In this document: one piece after another, positions 26,044 to 34,834 of the stretch
Numbering within the stretch: the first letter of the stretch is position 1
How the letters are laid out: each line of letters begins with the position of its first letter
Assembly (NCBI GenBank): GCA_016125385.1
Contig: WGLV01000022.1
Coordinates: 248,001-312,000, forward strand
Source: a bacterium
GTDB lineage: Bacteria > Hinthialibacterota > Hinthialibacteria > Hinthialibacterales > Hinthialibacteraceae
DNA length: 64,000 nt
Direction: 5' to 3'
Program-made: the position numbers and the translations under genes
Notes under the pieces: generated by a model
What the model saw: only the letters and a program-made list of their open reading frames with translations
What the model was told of the DNA's origin: nothing
Databases searched by the model: none

Positions 26044-26250
26044 ATGTTTTTGCCAACCGATCTGGTTTGCGACGTATTACAGCGGCATCCCGAGGCGTTC
26101 AGCGTGTTTGAGAGGCACGGAATGTGCGAGGACTGCCGCCAGTCTCCGCCGCCGGTCCCTATCGCTCATTTCGCCGAGAAACATTGCGATGGGCGTGTTG
26201 AGGCGTTCATCAGCGAGTTGAGCGAGTGCGTCGGCGCGAGCGATGTCTGA
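26044..26250 (+). CDS. Small DUF1858/ScdA-N-like protein
   Basis: 68 residues. PTDLVCDVLQRHPEAFSVFERHGMCEDC resembles the DUF1858/ScdA N-terminal domain, where VLxxxPEAxxVFxxHG is followed by a Cys pair; here Cys28 and Cys31. That domain is often found fused or adjacent to Fe-S or redox proteins and its role is unclear. ATG 26044 fits GGGAG at 9 bases; an out-of-frame ATG at 26040 gives no family match. The last 8 bases overlap the MOSC gene. Confidence 0.7.
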   Translation: MFLPTDLVCDVLQRHPEAFSVFERHGMCEDCRQSPPPVPIAHFAEKHCDGRVEAFISELSECVGASDV

Positions 26251-26992
26251 CGAACGCGGGACGCTGATCTCCATTCAGGCGGGACGAATCGAGTCGCACG
26301 GCTCGGAGTTCGCCGCGAATCCGCTCGAAAAAAAATGGATCAGCGCCATTGTGAAATCGCCTGTTTCAGGCGATGTGAAGGTCACCCGGCTGGGGCTGGA
26401 AGGCGATGAACAGGCCGACAAAAAACATCACGGCGGCCCCGACAAGGCGTTGTTGGCGTATCCCGCCGAGCATTACGACTACTGGCGGCGAGAATATCCA
26501 GAGCGGAATTGGATTTTCGGTGGATTCGGAGAGAATCTCACCCTGACGGGATTCACCGAAGAAAGCGTCTGTATCGGCGACGTGTTCCGCCTCGGCGGCA
26601 AGGTGATCGTGCAGGCGTCAGAGCCGAGACAACCCTGCTACAAACTCGCACGCCGATGGAACTGGAAGGAAATGGCCGAGGTGGTGATGAAAAACGGCTA
26701 TTCAGGGTGGTATTTCCGCGTTCTTGAAGAAGGCGTGATTAAAGCGGGCGCCGCCGTCGAACGCATCGATCATCCCTACCCGGAATGGAACACCGCCTAC
26801 GTGAATTTCATCATCCGTCACGTGGGCGACGACTTCGACCGCGCCGAACGGTTGAGTCAGTGTCCGCCTCTCTCGGAATCGTTACGACGCTTTTTCCGAA
26901 AAGCGATCGACAACCACCGCCCTTCACCCATCCCTGCGCCGGATGGCTTCCCCGCGAAAATCAAGCGATTTCTGCAAAAACGCTGGTGGTGA
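26243..26992 (+). CDS. MOSC-domain protein (YiiM-like)
   Basis: 249 residues. MOSC domains bind sulfur or molybdenum-cofactor groups; YiiM-type members confer resistance to N-hydroxylated bases. The core has KKHHGGPDKALLAYP (about 60-74), GGFGENLTLTG and the conserved cysteine in RQPCYKL (Cys132), then SGWYFRVLEEG and a C-terminal helical part (3-alpha). Translationally coupled to the DUF1858-like gene by an 8-base overlap, which suggests a shared sulfur or redox task. Confidence 0.88.
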   Translation: MSDERGTLISIQAGRIESHGSEFAANPLEKKWISAIVKSPVSGDVKVTRLGLEGDEQADKKHHGGPDKALLAYPAEHYDYWRREYPERNWIFGGFGENLTLTGFTEESVCIGDVFRLGGKVIVQASEPRQPCYKLARRWNWKEMAEVVMKNGYSGWYFRVLEEGVIKAGAAVERIDHPYPEWNTAYVNFIIRHVGDDFDRAERLSQCPPLSESLRRFFRKAIDNHRPSPIPAPDGFPAKIKRFLQKRWW

Positions 26993-27022
26993 TCGAGCCG
27001 CCACAGCCTGAACATGGTATCA

Positions 27023-27050
27023 TTTCCGGAAAAATCCCCCGATCCGGAAA
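27023..27050. promoter_or_regulatory. Inverted repeat before the RraA-like gene
   Basis: TTTCCGGA (27023-27030) and TCCGGAAA (27043-27050) are perfect 8-bp arms 12 bases apart, directly before the GAGG ribosome-binding site of the gene starting at 27060. Either an operator or an mRNA hairpin. Confidence 0.4.
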
Positions 27051-27059
27051 GAGGATGCC

Positions 27060-27806
27060 ATGCTTTCGCATGAAGACCTGCTGATGCTGACTCAATGGAA
27101 TACCCCCGCCGTGTATAACGGTTGGGAGCAAATCACTCGTCACGACCCCGCCCGCGAGTGTTTTAACCTGGAAGAAACGACCTGTTTTACTCCACACATG
27201 GGAGCGATGGCCGGGTACGCCGCAACCGTCGTGATTCAGCCCAGCGATGCGTCGCGCGCCTCCGAGGGCTCCGTGTTGTGGAATGAGTACCGGCGCTACC
27301 TCGCTGCAACGCCCGGACCGAAGATTGTTGTCGTGCAGGATCTCGACAAACCAAACACTTACGGAGCTTTTTTCGGTGAGGTGAACAGCAACGCTCACAA
27401 GTCGCTGGGTTGCGTGGGCGCCATCGCCGACGGCGGGGTGCGCGACCTTGATGAGATGAGGCGCAGCGGGTTTGTCATTATCGCGCGGCGATTGTGCGTG
27501 GGACACGCGCACGCGATCCCACTACGATGGGGATGCGAGGTGGAAGCGTTCGGATGCGCGATCAGGCCAGGACAGCTGATTCACGCCGACCAGCATGGGT
27601 TTCTCGCGGTTCCGCCCGAGGATGAGGCGCGTCTTCTGGAAGCCGCCGCGTTCATGGATGAGAACGAGCGCCGTACGTTGATCGCCGCGGCGAAGAATCC
27701 ATATGGAAAGCCGCCGGAAGGCGTCGCGGAGGATCTGGCTCAAGCGGCGGAGGCGTTTTCACATCATGCGGCGGAGCGATATAAGGGGAAGGGCGAATGG
27801 GGATGA
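27060..27806 (+). CDS. RraA-like family protein
   Basis: 248 residues of the RraA/HMG-CHA aldolase fold. The conserved core VGAIADGGVRDLDEM (about 121-135) carries the Arg and Asp of the metal/substrate site, with a late IRPGQLIHADQHGFLAVP. Members are oxaloacetate decarboxylases, 4-hydroxy-4-methyl-2-oxoglutarate aldolases or RNase E inhibitors; here the N-terminal part is longer than in RraA itself, so an enzymatic role is more likely than RNase control. Start ATG 27060 with GAGG upstream. Confidence 0.82.
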   Translation: MLSHEDLLMLTQWNTPAVYNGWEQITRHDPARECFNLEETTCFTPHMGAMAGYAATVVIQPSDASRASEGSVLWNEYRRYLAATPGPKIVVVQDLDKPNTYGAFFGEVNSNAHKSLGCVGAIADGGVRDLDEMRRSGFVIIARRLCVGHAHAIPLRWGCEVEAFGCAIRPGQLIHADQHGFLAVPPEDEARLLEAAAFMDENERRTLIAAAKNPYGKPPEGVAEDLAQAAEAFSHHAAERYKGKGEWG

Positions 27807-27831
27807 CGACGCCGCGTCGTCCAGCGCGGTT

Positions 27832-28671
27832 TCAGTAGAGAATAAACTGTTTTTCAAGAACCCTGCGCAGTTTTTTAAATTCCTTCTGTGATTGCATGAT
27901 CAACTCACGCAGCGGTTCAATTTTTTGCGCGGTGATGAGTTCAAGCATTTCCGTGCAGGCGTTTTTCATCTTTATGGCGTTGAACGATGAGAACTTGATC
28001 TTCAGTTGAGTGATCTGGTCGTGAAGCTGAACCAGTTCATCGGTTTCAAGCGCGTAGAGCAAGCCGTTCAGGGTGGCGTTTGATTCGGAGATGAACTCGC
28101 GAACGTAGCGGGTGAATATCTCATCTCCCACTATATTCTGCAGGGTATAAAGCGACTTGATGAATTCAAGCGTATCGTGATCGGTCTCTTCTTCGAGATC
28201 GGCTAAGGCCAATTCGGGCAGGTTGTACAGCTGGGCGAGATTGTTCAATTCGTTCTGAATCGCCTGATGAATCTGGTCGCTCATTCTCATGACGAAGAGA
28301 ATGCGGTGGCTTAACACCAGCCAGTTGGTGGGCTTTGAAATGAAGTCAGTCGCGCCGGCTTCGTAGGATTGTTTGATGGAATCGATATCATCAAGTCCAG
28401 TCAGCATGATGACCGGAACCATTTTGCCATCGGGTTTTTCACGCAACGCGCGGCAGGCTTCAAATCCATCCATGACCGGCATGTTCACATCAAGAAGGAT
28501 GACGCCTGGTGAATGGGCGTCAAACTGTTCAAGCATCTTGGCGCCGTTTTCCGCCTCGACGATCTTGAAACCGGCTTTTTCAAGCGCGGTTCGGGCGAGC
28601 AGACGGAAATTGTCGTCATCGTCAACCACGAGGACGATCAACTTCTCATGATTTTGGTTGAATATCGTCAT
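27832..28671 (-). CDS. Receiver-HPt protein with the HPt histidine replaced by Gln
   Basis: 279 residues. Receiver domain 10-130 with acidic pocket VVDDDD (15-20), phospho-acceptor Asp61 (LLDVNMPVMDG) and Lys113. The C-terminal 150 residues are a helical HPt-like domain. It aligns without gaps with the protein at 37764-38591 around ITQLKIKFSSFNA versus VIHVKTKSEMIGA, which places Gln222 at the position of that protein's His219. So the HPt part probably cannot carry phosphate. ATG 28671 was chosen; no clear ribosome-binding site. Divergent from the TonB-receptor operon, which holds its paralog. Confidence 0.8.
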   Translation of the reverse strand: MTIFNQNHEKLIVLVVDDDDNFRLLARTALEKAGFKIVEAENGAKMLEQFDAHSPGVILLDVNMPVMDGFEACRALREKPDGKMVPVIMLTGLDDIDSIKQSYEAGATDFISKPTNWLVLSHRILFVMRMSDQIHQAIQNELNNLAQLYNLPELALADLEEETDHDTLEFIKSLYTLQNIVGDEIFTRYVREFISESNATLNGLLYALETDELVQLHDQITQLKIKFSSFNAIKMKNACTEMLELITAQKIEPLRELIMQSQKEFKKLRRVLEKQFILY

Positions 28672-29155
28672 ATTTTTTGTTGTATGGGAAAAGGATGACT
28701 CAGGAGCCAAGCCGGTTTCCCGCCCGTGAATTCGCCGCAGGGTTTAATCGATCATATTTTCAAAATTCATGGATGCCGGAATGGTTTTCTTGTTTCAGTC
28801 ACCCATCTGTACTGATGTGTAAAAATTTTACAACTCATTCAACGCGCATTAGTTAAGAAATTGAAATTAAGCAAGATTGTCAGGTTGTCGTATAGATTGA
28901 TTATACAATGGCGCAATTTTAAAGCAAAATCAAGGAATTGACGATTTTCTGAAAATATAACCCAAATCAGAGCCTCATGCAACGGAATTTTGAGAAAGCG
29001 GTTTTGTATGACAAACAAGGCCGGGCAATTCTTGTTTTTGTAAGTAATATCCGGGTGATAAACGATATCCATCCGAAGGCATGATGGAACCGTTAAACGT
29101 AAAAATTTTTTCCAAATGGGGATGCGATAAACCCGAGGGCTTTTCCATTTAAGTT
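28672..29155. other. AT-rich divergent intergenic region
   Basis: About 480 bases of low G+C between the receiver-HPt gene and the TonB-receptor operon. It contains the palindrome TGTAAAA-A-TTTTACA at 28818-28832, a candidate operator. An open frame of 77 codons on the minus strand (28839-29072) has no ribosome-binding site or family likeness and is not called. Confidence 0.5.
28818..28832. promoter_or_regulatory. Palindrome between divergent signalling genes
   Basis: TGTAAAA-A-TTTTACA, perfect 15 bases, 147 bases before ATG 28671 on one side and 393 bases before GTG 29225 on the other. Confidence 0.35.
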
Positions 29156-29184
29156 TTGTATTTACGGACGAATTCCTCTAAAAT
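29156..29184 (+). promoter_or_regulatory. Candidate promoter of the TonB-receptor signalling operon
   Basis: TTGTAT (29156-29161), 17-base spacer, TAAAAT (29179-29184); ribosome-binding GAGGT at 29211-29215 and GTG start at 29225. Confidence 0.5.
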
Positions 29185-29224
29185 AACCAATCTTAATAAA
29201 ACGGTCCAGCGAGGTATTCCATTC

Positions 29225-29950
29225 GTGAAATTGAAATTCAACGCGGCAGGCTTGATGGTGATGTTGATCTGTTTGTTCGTCTCGCGGTTCAGCGCGGCGC
29301 AAACGATCGATTTTATTGAATATCAACGGGTCAATACGACGGAGCCCATTTCGGCTGATTTCGTCGGAGAAGCTTCAGGCGAAGCTTTTGTTGAACAATG
29401 GACCTATTCGCCGAACGCGGATTACTCAGGCAAGACCGTGATCCGGATCAATCGCTTACGCGGCGATGAAACCGCCGATACGCCGGTCAACACCAACTAC
29501 TACCAGTATGACGCCGAGAACTGGATTGTTTTGGGGCTCGATTTTACGCTGACGGTCAGTGGGATTCCCACCAGTATCAAGTTGAATTTCGATCCGCCCG
29601 TCACCGTGCCGCGCATGGTGGAGATCGGGCAGACGGTTCAGAAATCAGGTTCGTCCGTGGTTCAGTTTGGTTTTGTTAAAGTCAAAGTCGATTTTTCAGT
29701 CTCGTATGAATTTCTCGGACTGGAAACTGTTGAAACGCCGTTGGGCGTTTTTGAAAATGCGTTAAAAGTCGCCAGCGTCAAAACGTTCGCTATTCCCGGC
29801 GTGAACGAAACGCTGTCGACGATTGAGTGGTATCATCCATCGGTTGGAATCCTGAAAGCGGAAGAACCCGAAGCGGACAGTACGATTCTGATTCGTTCGA
29901 TCGACCCGCCTTTACCCACGGATATCGCCGATTGGACCTTGTATGAATAA
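29225..29950 (+). CDS. Secreted protein of unknown function
   Basis: 241 residues. Signal peptide (about 1-25, SAA-QTID), then a beta-rich domain. The stretch ETPLGVFENALKV resembles a strand-turn found in many periplasmic proteins of the DUF3108-like kind, but no family can be named. GTG 29225 lies 9 bases after GAGGT; the frame is open upstream but residues before the signal peptide are not coding. First gene of the operon with two TonB receptors, so it may bind the receptor ligand or sit in the outer envelope. Confidence 0.65.
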   Translation: MKLKFNAAGLMVMLICLFVSRFSAAQTIDFIEYQRVNTTEPISADFVGEASGEAFVEQWTYSPNADYSGKTVIRINRLRGDETADTPVNTNYYQYDAENWIVLGLDFTLTVSGIPTSIKLNFDPPVTVPRMVEIGQTVQKSGSSVVQFGFVKVKVDFSVSYEFLGLETVETPLGVFENALKVASVKTFAIPGVNETLSTIEWYHPSVGILKAEEPEADSTILIRSIDPPLPTDIADWTLYE

Positions 29951-29986
29951 TACAAGTTTGAAAACTAACGGCGTTCGTGGGCATCT

Positions 29987-32065
29987 ATGGGTCGGCGTAA
30001 TTGGCTTGCATGCATAAAGTTTCCATTCCGGACCATCCGGCTAATCGGTTTTGTGGTCTGGCTTTTCGCGTCCAGTCACGCCGCCCATCGCCTGTGCGCA
30101 CAAGAAACCAAGGACCCCTCGTTGCTCGCATCTGATTCACTCGCGAATCTCTCGCTTGAAGAGTTGATGAATCTTCAAGTCACCTCGGTGTCGAAAAAAC
30201 CGGAGACGCTTTCGACCGCGGCGGCCGCGATTTTCGTGATTACGCGTGAAGACATCCGCCGTTCCGGAGTCACTTCAATCGCCGACGCGTTGAGGATGGT
30301 TCCCGGTCTGGACGTCGCGCGGATCGACGCCAACAAATGGGCGATCAGCGCGCGCGGTTTCAGCGACCGTTTTTCAAATAAGCTGCTGGTGATGATCGAT
30401 GGCCGCTCCGTGTACACCACGCTGTTCTCGGGCGTTTTCTGGGATATGCAGGACCTGATTCTGGAAGACGTGGAACGGATCGAGGTGATACGCGGTCCCG
30501 GCGCGGCGCTATGGGGCGCGAACGCGGTGAATGGCGTGATCAACATTATCACCCGCCACGCGAAAGAGACTCAGGGCGGGCTGATCACGACGCAGACCGG
30601 GACGGAAGAACAGATCGGCGAAGCGCGCTGGGGCGGTCAAATCGGCGAGGACCTGTATTACCGGGTTTTCGCCAAATCTTTTTACCGGGATGATTTCAAG
30701 AGCGTGGACGGCGGCGACGCGGCGGATGAGTGGAAGGCCCAGCAAGCCGGATTCCGAATCGATCTCGATGCCACGCTTCAAGACGCGATCATGCTGGAAG
30801 GCGGGCTGATCGCCGGCGGCGCGGGAACGACGTATCTGCTGGCGGAGCCGTATCCACCGTATACGGTTCGCCGCGATGAGAACGATTCATTTTTTAACGC
30901 GAATCTGCTGGCTCGATGGACGCATACCTACAGCGACGATTCGGATTTCTCGCTTCAGGTCTATTACGATCGCTTTCAGCGCGGGATGTTTATATACGAT
31001 GAAGACCGCGACATGGCCGATCTGGATTTTCAGCATCGATTCTCTCCGATGGAAAACCACGAGTTGATCTGGGGGCTGGGCTACCGGTTGAATTCAGATT
31101 CGATTCGGGACGGGTTTAACGCACAATTCGACCCAGACGACCGGACCACCAACCTGTTCAGCGCTTTCGTGCAGGATGACATCACCCTGACGCCCGACCG
31201 CTTGTTCTTTAACCTGGGATCGAAGTTCGAACACAACGATTACAGTGGCTTCGAGGTTCAGCCCAGCGCGCGGTTGTCGTTCGTCCCTGTCAAAGATCAC
31301 ACGTTCTGGATCGCGGTTTCCCGCGCGGTGCGAACTCCTTCACGCTACGAGCAGGACGCGCAGATCCATCTGCATTCCTACCCGCCCGGCACGGCGGAGA
31401 ATCCCCTGCCGCTGCCGCTGTTTTTTACGCCGCGCGGCGATGAGAGTTTCGATTCGGAAAAAGAACTGGCGTACGAGTTGGGCTACCGGTGCGCCGCCGC
31501 GAGCTGGATTACGCTGGACGTGGCGGCGTTTTATAACCGGTACAACGATCTGCTGACCGCCGAGCCCTATCCACTGGAGTACTACACCGATCCAACTCCG
31601 TATTATCTGGTTCCATTGCGGGCGGATAACCTGCTTTCCGGCGAGTCGTATGGCGTCGAAACCGCGGCGGAAATTCAGGTGACTTCATGGCAGCGCCTGC
31701 GGCTCGCGTATTCATTCGAAGACGTTCAACTGCATCGCGATTCGAAGAGCGAAGGATTTATTTTCGAAGGCTTTGAGAAACGGAATCCACGTCATCAGGT
31801 CTCGTTGCGGTCCATGATGGATCTGACCCGCAGTCTTGAACTGGACGCCTGGTTCCGGTGGGTGGATGAGCTCCCCGGGGTCGTGTCGGGATACGCCACA
31901 ATGGACGTCCGTCTGGGGTGGCGCCCTGACGACAATCTGGAGCTCAGCGCGGGCGTGATGAATTCGTTCGACCCTTCACACCAGGAGTTCGTCAGTACGC
32001 TGGTGGACATGGTTCCATCGGAAGTGGAGCGCAGTTTTTATCTGAAAGCGACGTGGAGATTTTAG
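29987..32065 (+). CDS. TonB-dependent outer-membrane receptor, paralog 1
   Basis: 692 residues. Signal peptide (about 1-40), a TonB-box-like region LSLEELMNLQVTSVSKK, plug domain (TREDIRRSGVTSIADALRMVPGLDVARI, VIRGPGAALWGANAVNGVINIITR) and a 22-strand-type barrel ending in Phe (ATWRF). Ligand unknown: it lacks marks specific for siderophores or B12. It is followed 16 bases later by a close paralog. In this gene order the receptor probably imports the compound that the adjacent YfiR/hybrid kinase genes respond to. Confidence 0.92.
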   Translation: MGRRNWLACIKFPFRTIRLIGFVVWLFASSHAAHRLCAQETKDPSLLASDSLANLSLEELMNLQVTSVSKKPETLSTAAAAIFVITREDIRRSGVTSIADALRMVPGLDVARIDANKWAISARGFSDRFSNKLLVMIDGRSVYTTLFSGVFWDMQDLILEDVERIEVIRGPGAALWGANAVNGVINIITRHAKETQGGLITTQTGTEEQIGEARWGGQIGEDLYYRVFAKSFYRDDFKSVDGGDAADEWKAQQAGFRIDLDATLQDAIMLEGGLIAGGAGTTYLLAEPYPPYTVRRDENDSFFNANLLARWTHTYSDDSDFSLQVYYDRFQRGMFIYDEDRDMADLDFQHRFSPMENHELIWGLGYRLNSDSIRDGFNAQFDPDDRTTNLFSAFVQDDITLTPDRLFFNLGSKFEHNDYSGFEVQPSARLSFVPVKDHTFWIAVSRAVRTPSRYEQDAQIHLHSYPPGTAENPLPLPLFFTPRGDESFDSEKELAYELGYRCAAASWITLDVAAFYNRYNDLLTAEPYPLEYYTDPTPYYLVPLRADNLLSGESYGVETAAEIQVTSWQRLRLAYSFEDVQLHRDSKSEGFIFEGFEKRNPRHQVSLRSMMDLTRSLELDAWFRWVDELPGVVSGYATMDVRLGWRPDDNLELSAGVMNSFDPSHQEFVSTLVDMVPSEVERSFYLKATWRF

Positions 32066-32081
32066 TTACGCAATCTATCTC

Positions 32082-34193
32082 ATGCGGAGCGGCGTGAAGC
32101 CGGGCAATCAAGTGAGAATACGGACGCTTACTTTCAATCGGTGGATGGGATGGAGAAGCGATGCGATCGCATGGTTCGTCTCCATCGCGATCGCGCTTTG
32201 GCTTCCGATGAGTGTTATCGCCGTCCCGCAACCAGAGAGAGACGAGCCGGATCTGGCGAATCTCAGCCTGGAAGACCTGATGAACATCGAGATTACGTCG
32301 GTGTCGAAACAACCCGAGCGGCTCTCGGACGCGGCGGCCGCGATTTACGTTATCACCAGTGAAGACATCCGGCGTTCGGGCGTGACGACGCTGCCGGAGG
32401 CGTTGCGGCTGGCGCCGGGGATGCACGTCGCGCGGATCGACTCAAACAAGTGGGCGATCAGCGCGCGGGGATTCAACGACCGGTTTACCAACAAATTGCT
32501 GGTATTGATCGACGGGCGCACGGTGTATACGCCGTTCTTTTCGGGCGTGTACTGGGACGCGCAGGACATCATGCTGGAAAACATCGACCGAATCGAGGTC
32601 ATTCGCGGCCCCGGCGCCGCGTTATGGGGGGCGAACGCGGTCAACGGCGTAATCAATATCATCACCAAAGATTCCCGCGATACGCAAGGCGGCATGGTGA
32701 CGCAACTGTTTGGAATGGAGGATCAGTCGATCAGCCAGTTCCGGTACGGCGGCGCCATCAGCGATAACGCGTTTTACCGGGTTTACGGCCGCTTTCTCGA
32801 ACACGACGAGTTCGCTCAATACCGGCGCGATTACGAAGCGGTCGACGACTGGCGGAGCGCTCGCGGCGGGGCGCGCTTCGATATCGACGCCTCGGACGCG
32901 GATTCGCTCATGTTTCAACTGGAGTTGTACGACGAGTCGTTCGGTTCGATGGAGATCGACCCCATTTTAACCGCGCCCTGGTGGCGGACGATCTATAGCC
33001 GGGACACGGCGCGCGGCGGTTTTTTATTGGGGCGTTGGACTCACCAACTCGGCGAAGATTCGGACTATACGCTCAAGCTTTTCTACGACCGGTACGATCG
33101 CAACATGTACATCTATGATGAGGCGCGCGATACGGTCGATATCGATTTTCAACACCGTTTTCCGTGGGGCGACGCGCAAGAATGGATCTGGGGGCTGGGA
33201 TACCGCTTCACGACCGACGAGGTCGTGAATTCGCCCAGCTATCGGGTCTCAACGATGAGCAGCGACGACCACCTCTTCAGCGCGTTTCTGCAGGACAAGA
33301 TCGAACTGGTTCCGGATCGGTGGACGTTGACGCTGGGTTCGCGATTCGAGCGGAACGACTTTACGGGTTTTGAAGTGCAGCCCAGCGCCAGGCTGATGTG
33401 GTCTCCCTCAGATGAACACCGCGTCTGGACCTCGATTTCCCGCGCGGTTCGGACGCCGTCACGCGCGGAGTCTTCAGCGCAGGTCGACCTGGAAACGGAA
33501 CCGCCTTTTTCGGCAAACAACCCGCTGCCCGTTCCCATTCTGGCTTACGGTCAAGGCAGCGACGCCTTCGGATCGGAGGAGTTGCTCGCGTATGAACTGG
33601 GCTATCGCTGGTTGCCTCGAGATGAGTTTTATTTCGATCTGGCGTTGTTCTACCACGATTACACCCATATCCGGAACGGTGAACTCGGCGTAGTCGAGAG
33701 CGTGAACGATCCTTTGACTCCTCACGCCGAACTTCCGATCTGGATCGACAACAACATCCGCGGTGAAAGTTATGGGGCTGAAGCCGCGGCCACATGGCAA
33801 GCGTTGGACTGGTGGACGATCAACCTGACGTACTCCGCCCTGAAGATGAACCTTCGCGTGCCCAACGCCGTATATCAGGACGTTTCGGTTCTGGAACAGA
33901 ACTCAAGTCCGCGCCATCAGGCTTCATTGCGAAATTCGTTCACGCTTTATGACAACGTCGACCTCGATCTGTGGCTGCGATACAGCGGCGAACTGATGGG
34001 ATTCAAGATCGCCAGTTATCTGGAAGCGGACGCGCGCGTCGCGTGGCGGCCCACGGACGATCTTGAAATCGCGATCGGCGGGCAGAACCTGCTGCACGCC
34101 AATCATCGGGAATTCCGTTTGTACAACACTTATTCGTTTGGTCCCACGTCGATCGAACGGCAGGCTTATGTGAAAGTGACATGGAAATTCTGA
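32082..34193 (+). CDS. TonB-dependent outer-membrane receptor, paralog 2
   Basis: 703 residues, same architecture as the preceding receptor: LSLEDLMNIEITSVSKQ, SEDIRRSGVTTLPEALRLAPGMHVARI, VIRGPGAALWGANAVNGVINI and a terminal Phe (VTWKF). The plug domains are nearly the same while barrel loops differ, as expected when paralogs change ligand. The exact start is unsure: ATG 32082 has no ribosome-binding site and ATG 32145 lies just before the signal-peptide core. Its end overlaps the YfiR-like gene by 13 bases. Confidence 0.92.
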   Translation: MRSGVKPGNQVRIRTLTFNRWMGWRSDAIAWFVSIAIALWLPMSVIAVPQPERDEPDLANLSLEDLMNIEITSVSKQPERLSDAAAAIYVITSEDIRRSGVTTLPEALRLAPGMHVARIDSNKWAISARGFNDRFTNKLLVLIDGRTVYTPFFSGVYWDAQDIMLENIDRIEVIRGPGAALWGANAVNGVINIITKDSRDTQGGMVTQLFGMEDQSISQFRYGGAISDNAFYRVYGRFLEHDEFAQYRRDYEAVDDWRSARGGARFDIDASDADSLMFQLELYDESFGSMEIDPILTAPWWRTIYSRDTARGGFLLGRWTHQLGEDSDYTLKLFYDRYDRNMYIYDEARDTVDIDFQHRFPWGDAQEWIWGLGYRFTTDEVVNSPSYRVSTMSSDDHLFSAFLQDKIELVPDRWTLTLGSRFERNDFTGFEVQPSARLMWSPSDEHRVWTSISRAVRTPSRAESSAQVDLETEPPFSANNPLPVPILAYGQGSDAFGSEELLAYELGYRWLPRDEFYFDLALFYHDYTHIRNGELGVVESVNDPLTPHAELPIWIDNNIRGESYGAEAAATWQALDWWTINLTYSALKMNLRVPNAVYQDVSVLEQNSSPRHQASLRNSFTLYDNVDLDLWLRYSGELMGFKIASYLEADARVAWRPTDDLEIAIGGQNLLHANHREFRLYNTYSFGPTSIERQAYVKVTWKF

Positions 34194-34834
34194 TCCGGCG
34201 GTTTATGGATGCGATTGGATTGACCCGCCGATTCGGCGAGTCGGGGCGGGTGCGCGTTCGCGCCGCGTTCTGGCTCGCCCTGTCGATCGGGTGGATCACG
34301 ATCGTATCGTCCACGCCGCCGGTTTATGCGCAGATCGCATCAACGGTCTATGAAGAATACCAGGTGAAAGCCGCCGTTTTATATAATTTTCTGCTGTTCA
34401 CCGAATGGCCTGACAATGCGTTTGAGGCGGCGGATTCCCCCTTCATCATCACGCTGCTGGGCCCCGATCCGTTTGGCGAACACCTCGACGCCATCGCCGC
34501 GAAGAACACGGCCCAATCGCGAAAAATCACGGTCAGGCGAGTGGCCAAAGTGGAAGACATCGGCCCGACTCACTTGTTATTCGTGAGTGAATCGATGAGG
34601 CGATCCATGCCGGAAATTCTGGAAACCATTAAAGGAAAACCGGTGTTGACCGTCGCCGATTACGATGGCTTCATAGATGACGGCGGTATGATCAATTTGA
34701 TGCTGGTGAAAAATCGAGTCAACTTCACGATCAATCGAAAGGCGGCGGGAAAATCCGGACTGAAGTTCAGTTCTCAACTGCTCAAACTGGCGTTGAAGGT
34801 GATTCAGGAAGACCCCCGGGGCGGTGAGTCATGA
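34181..34834 (+). CDS. YfiR-family (DUF4154) periplasmic protein
   Basis: 217 residues. Signal peptide or anchor (about 27-50, VYA-QIAS), then YQVKAAVLYNFLLFTEWP, and the family end GGMINLMLVKNRVNFTINRKAAGKSGLKFSSQLLKLA. In Pseudomonas YfiR is a periplasmic inhibitor of the YfiN cyclase; related genes often sit between TonB receptors and CHASE8-containing kinases or GGDEF proteins. The cysteines of YfiR are absent. ATG 34181 overlaps the receptor gene; ATG 34205 is possible. Likely modulates the hybrid kinase whose start overlaps its stop. Confidence 0.88.
   Translation: MEILIRRFMDAIGLTRRFGESGRVRVRAAFWLALSIGWITIVSSTPPVYAQIASTVYEEYQVKAAVLYNFLLFTEWPDNAFEAADSPFIITLLGPDPFGEHLDAIAAKNTAQSRKITVRRVAKVEDIGPTHLLFVSESMRRSMPEILETIKGKPVLTVADYDGFIDDGGMINLMLVKNRVNFTINRKAAGKSGLKFSSQLLKLALKVIQEDPRGGES

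Noticed and set aside
28839-29072. 77-codon frame in the AT-rich gap
   Set aside because: No ribosome-binding site, no family; composition of non-coding DNA.
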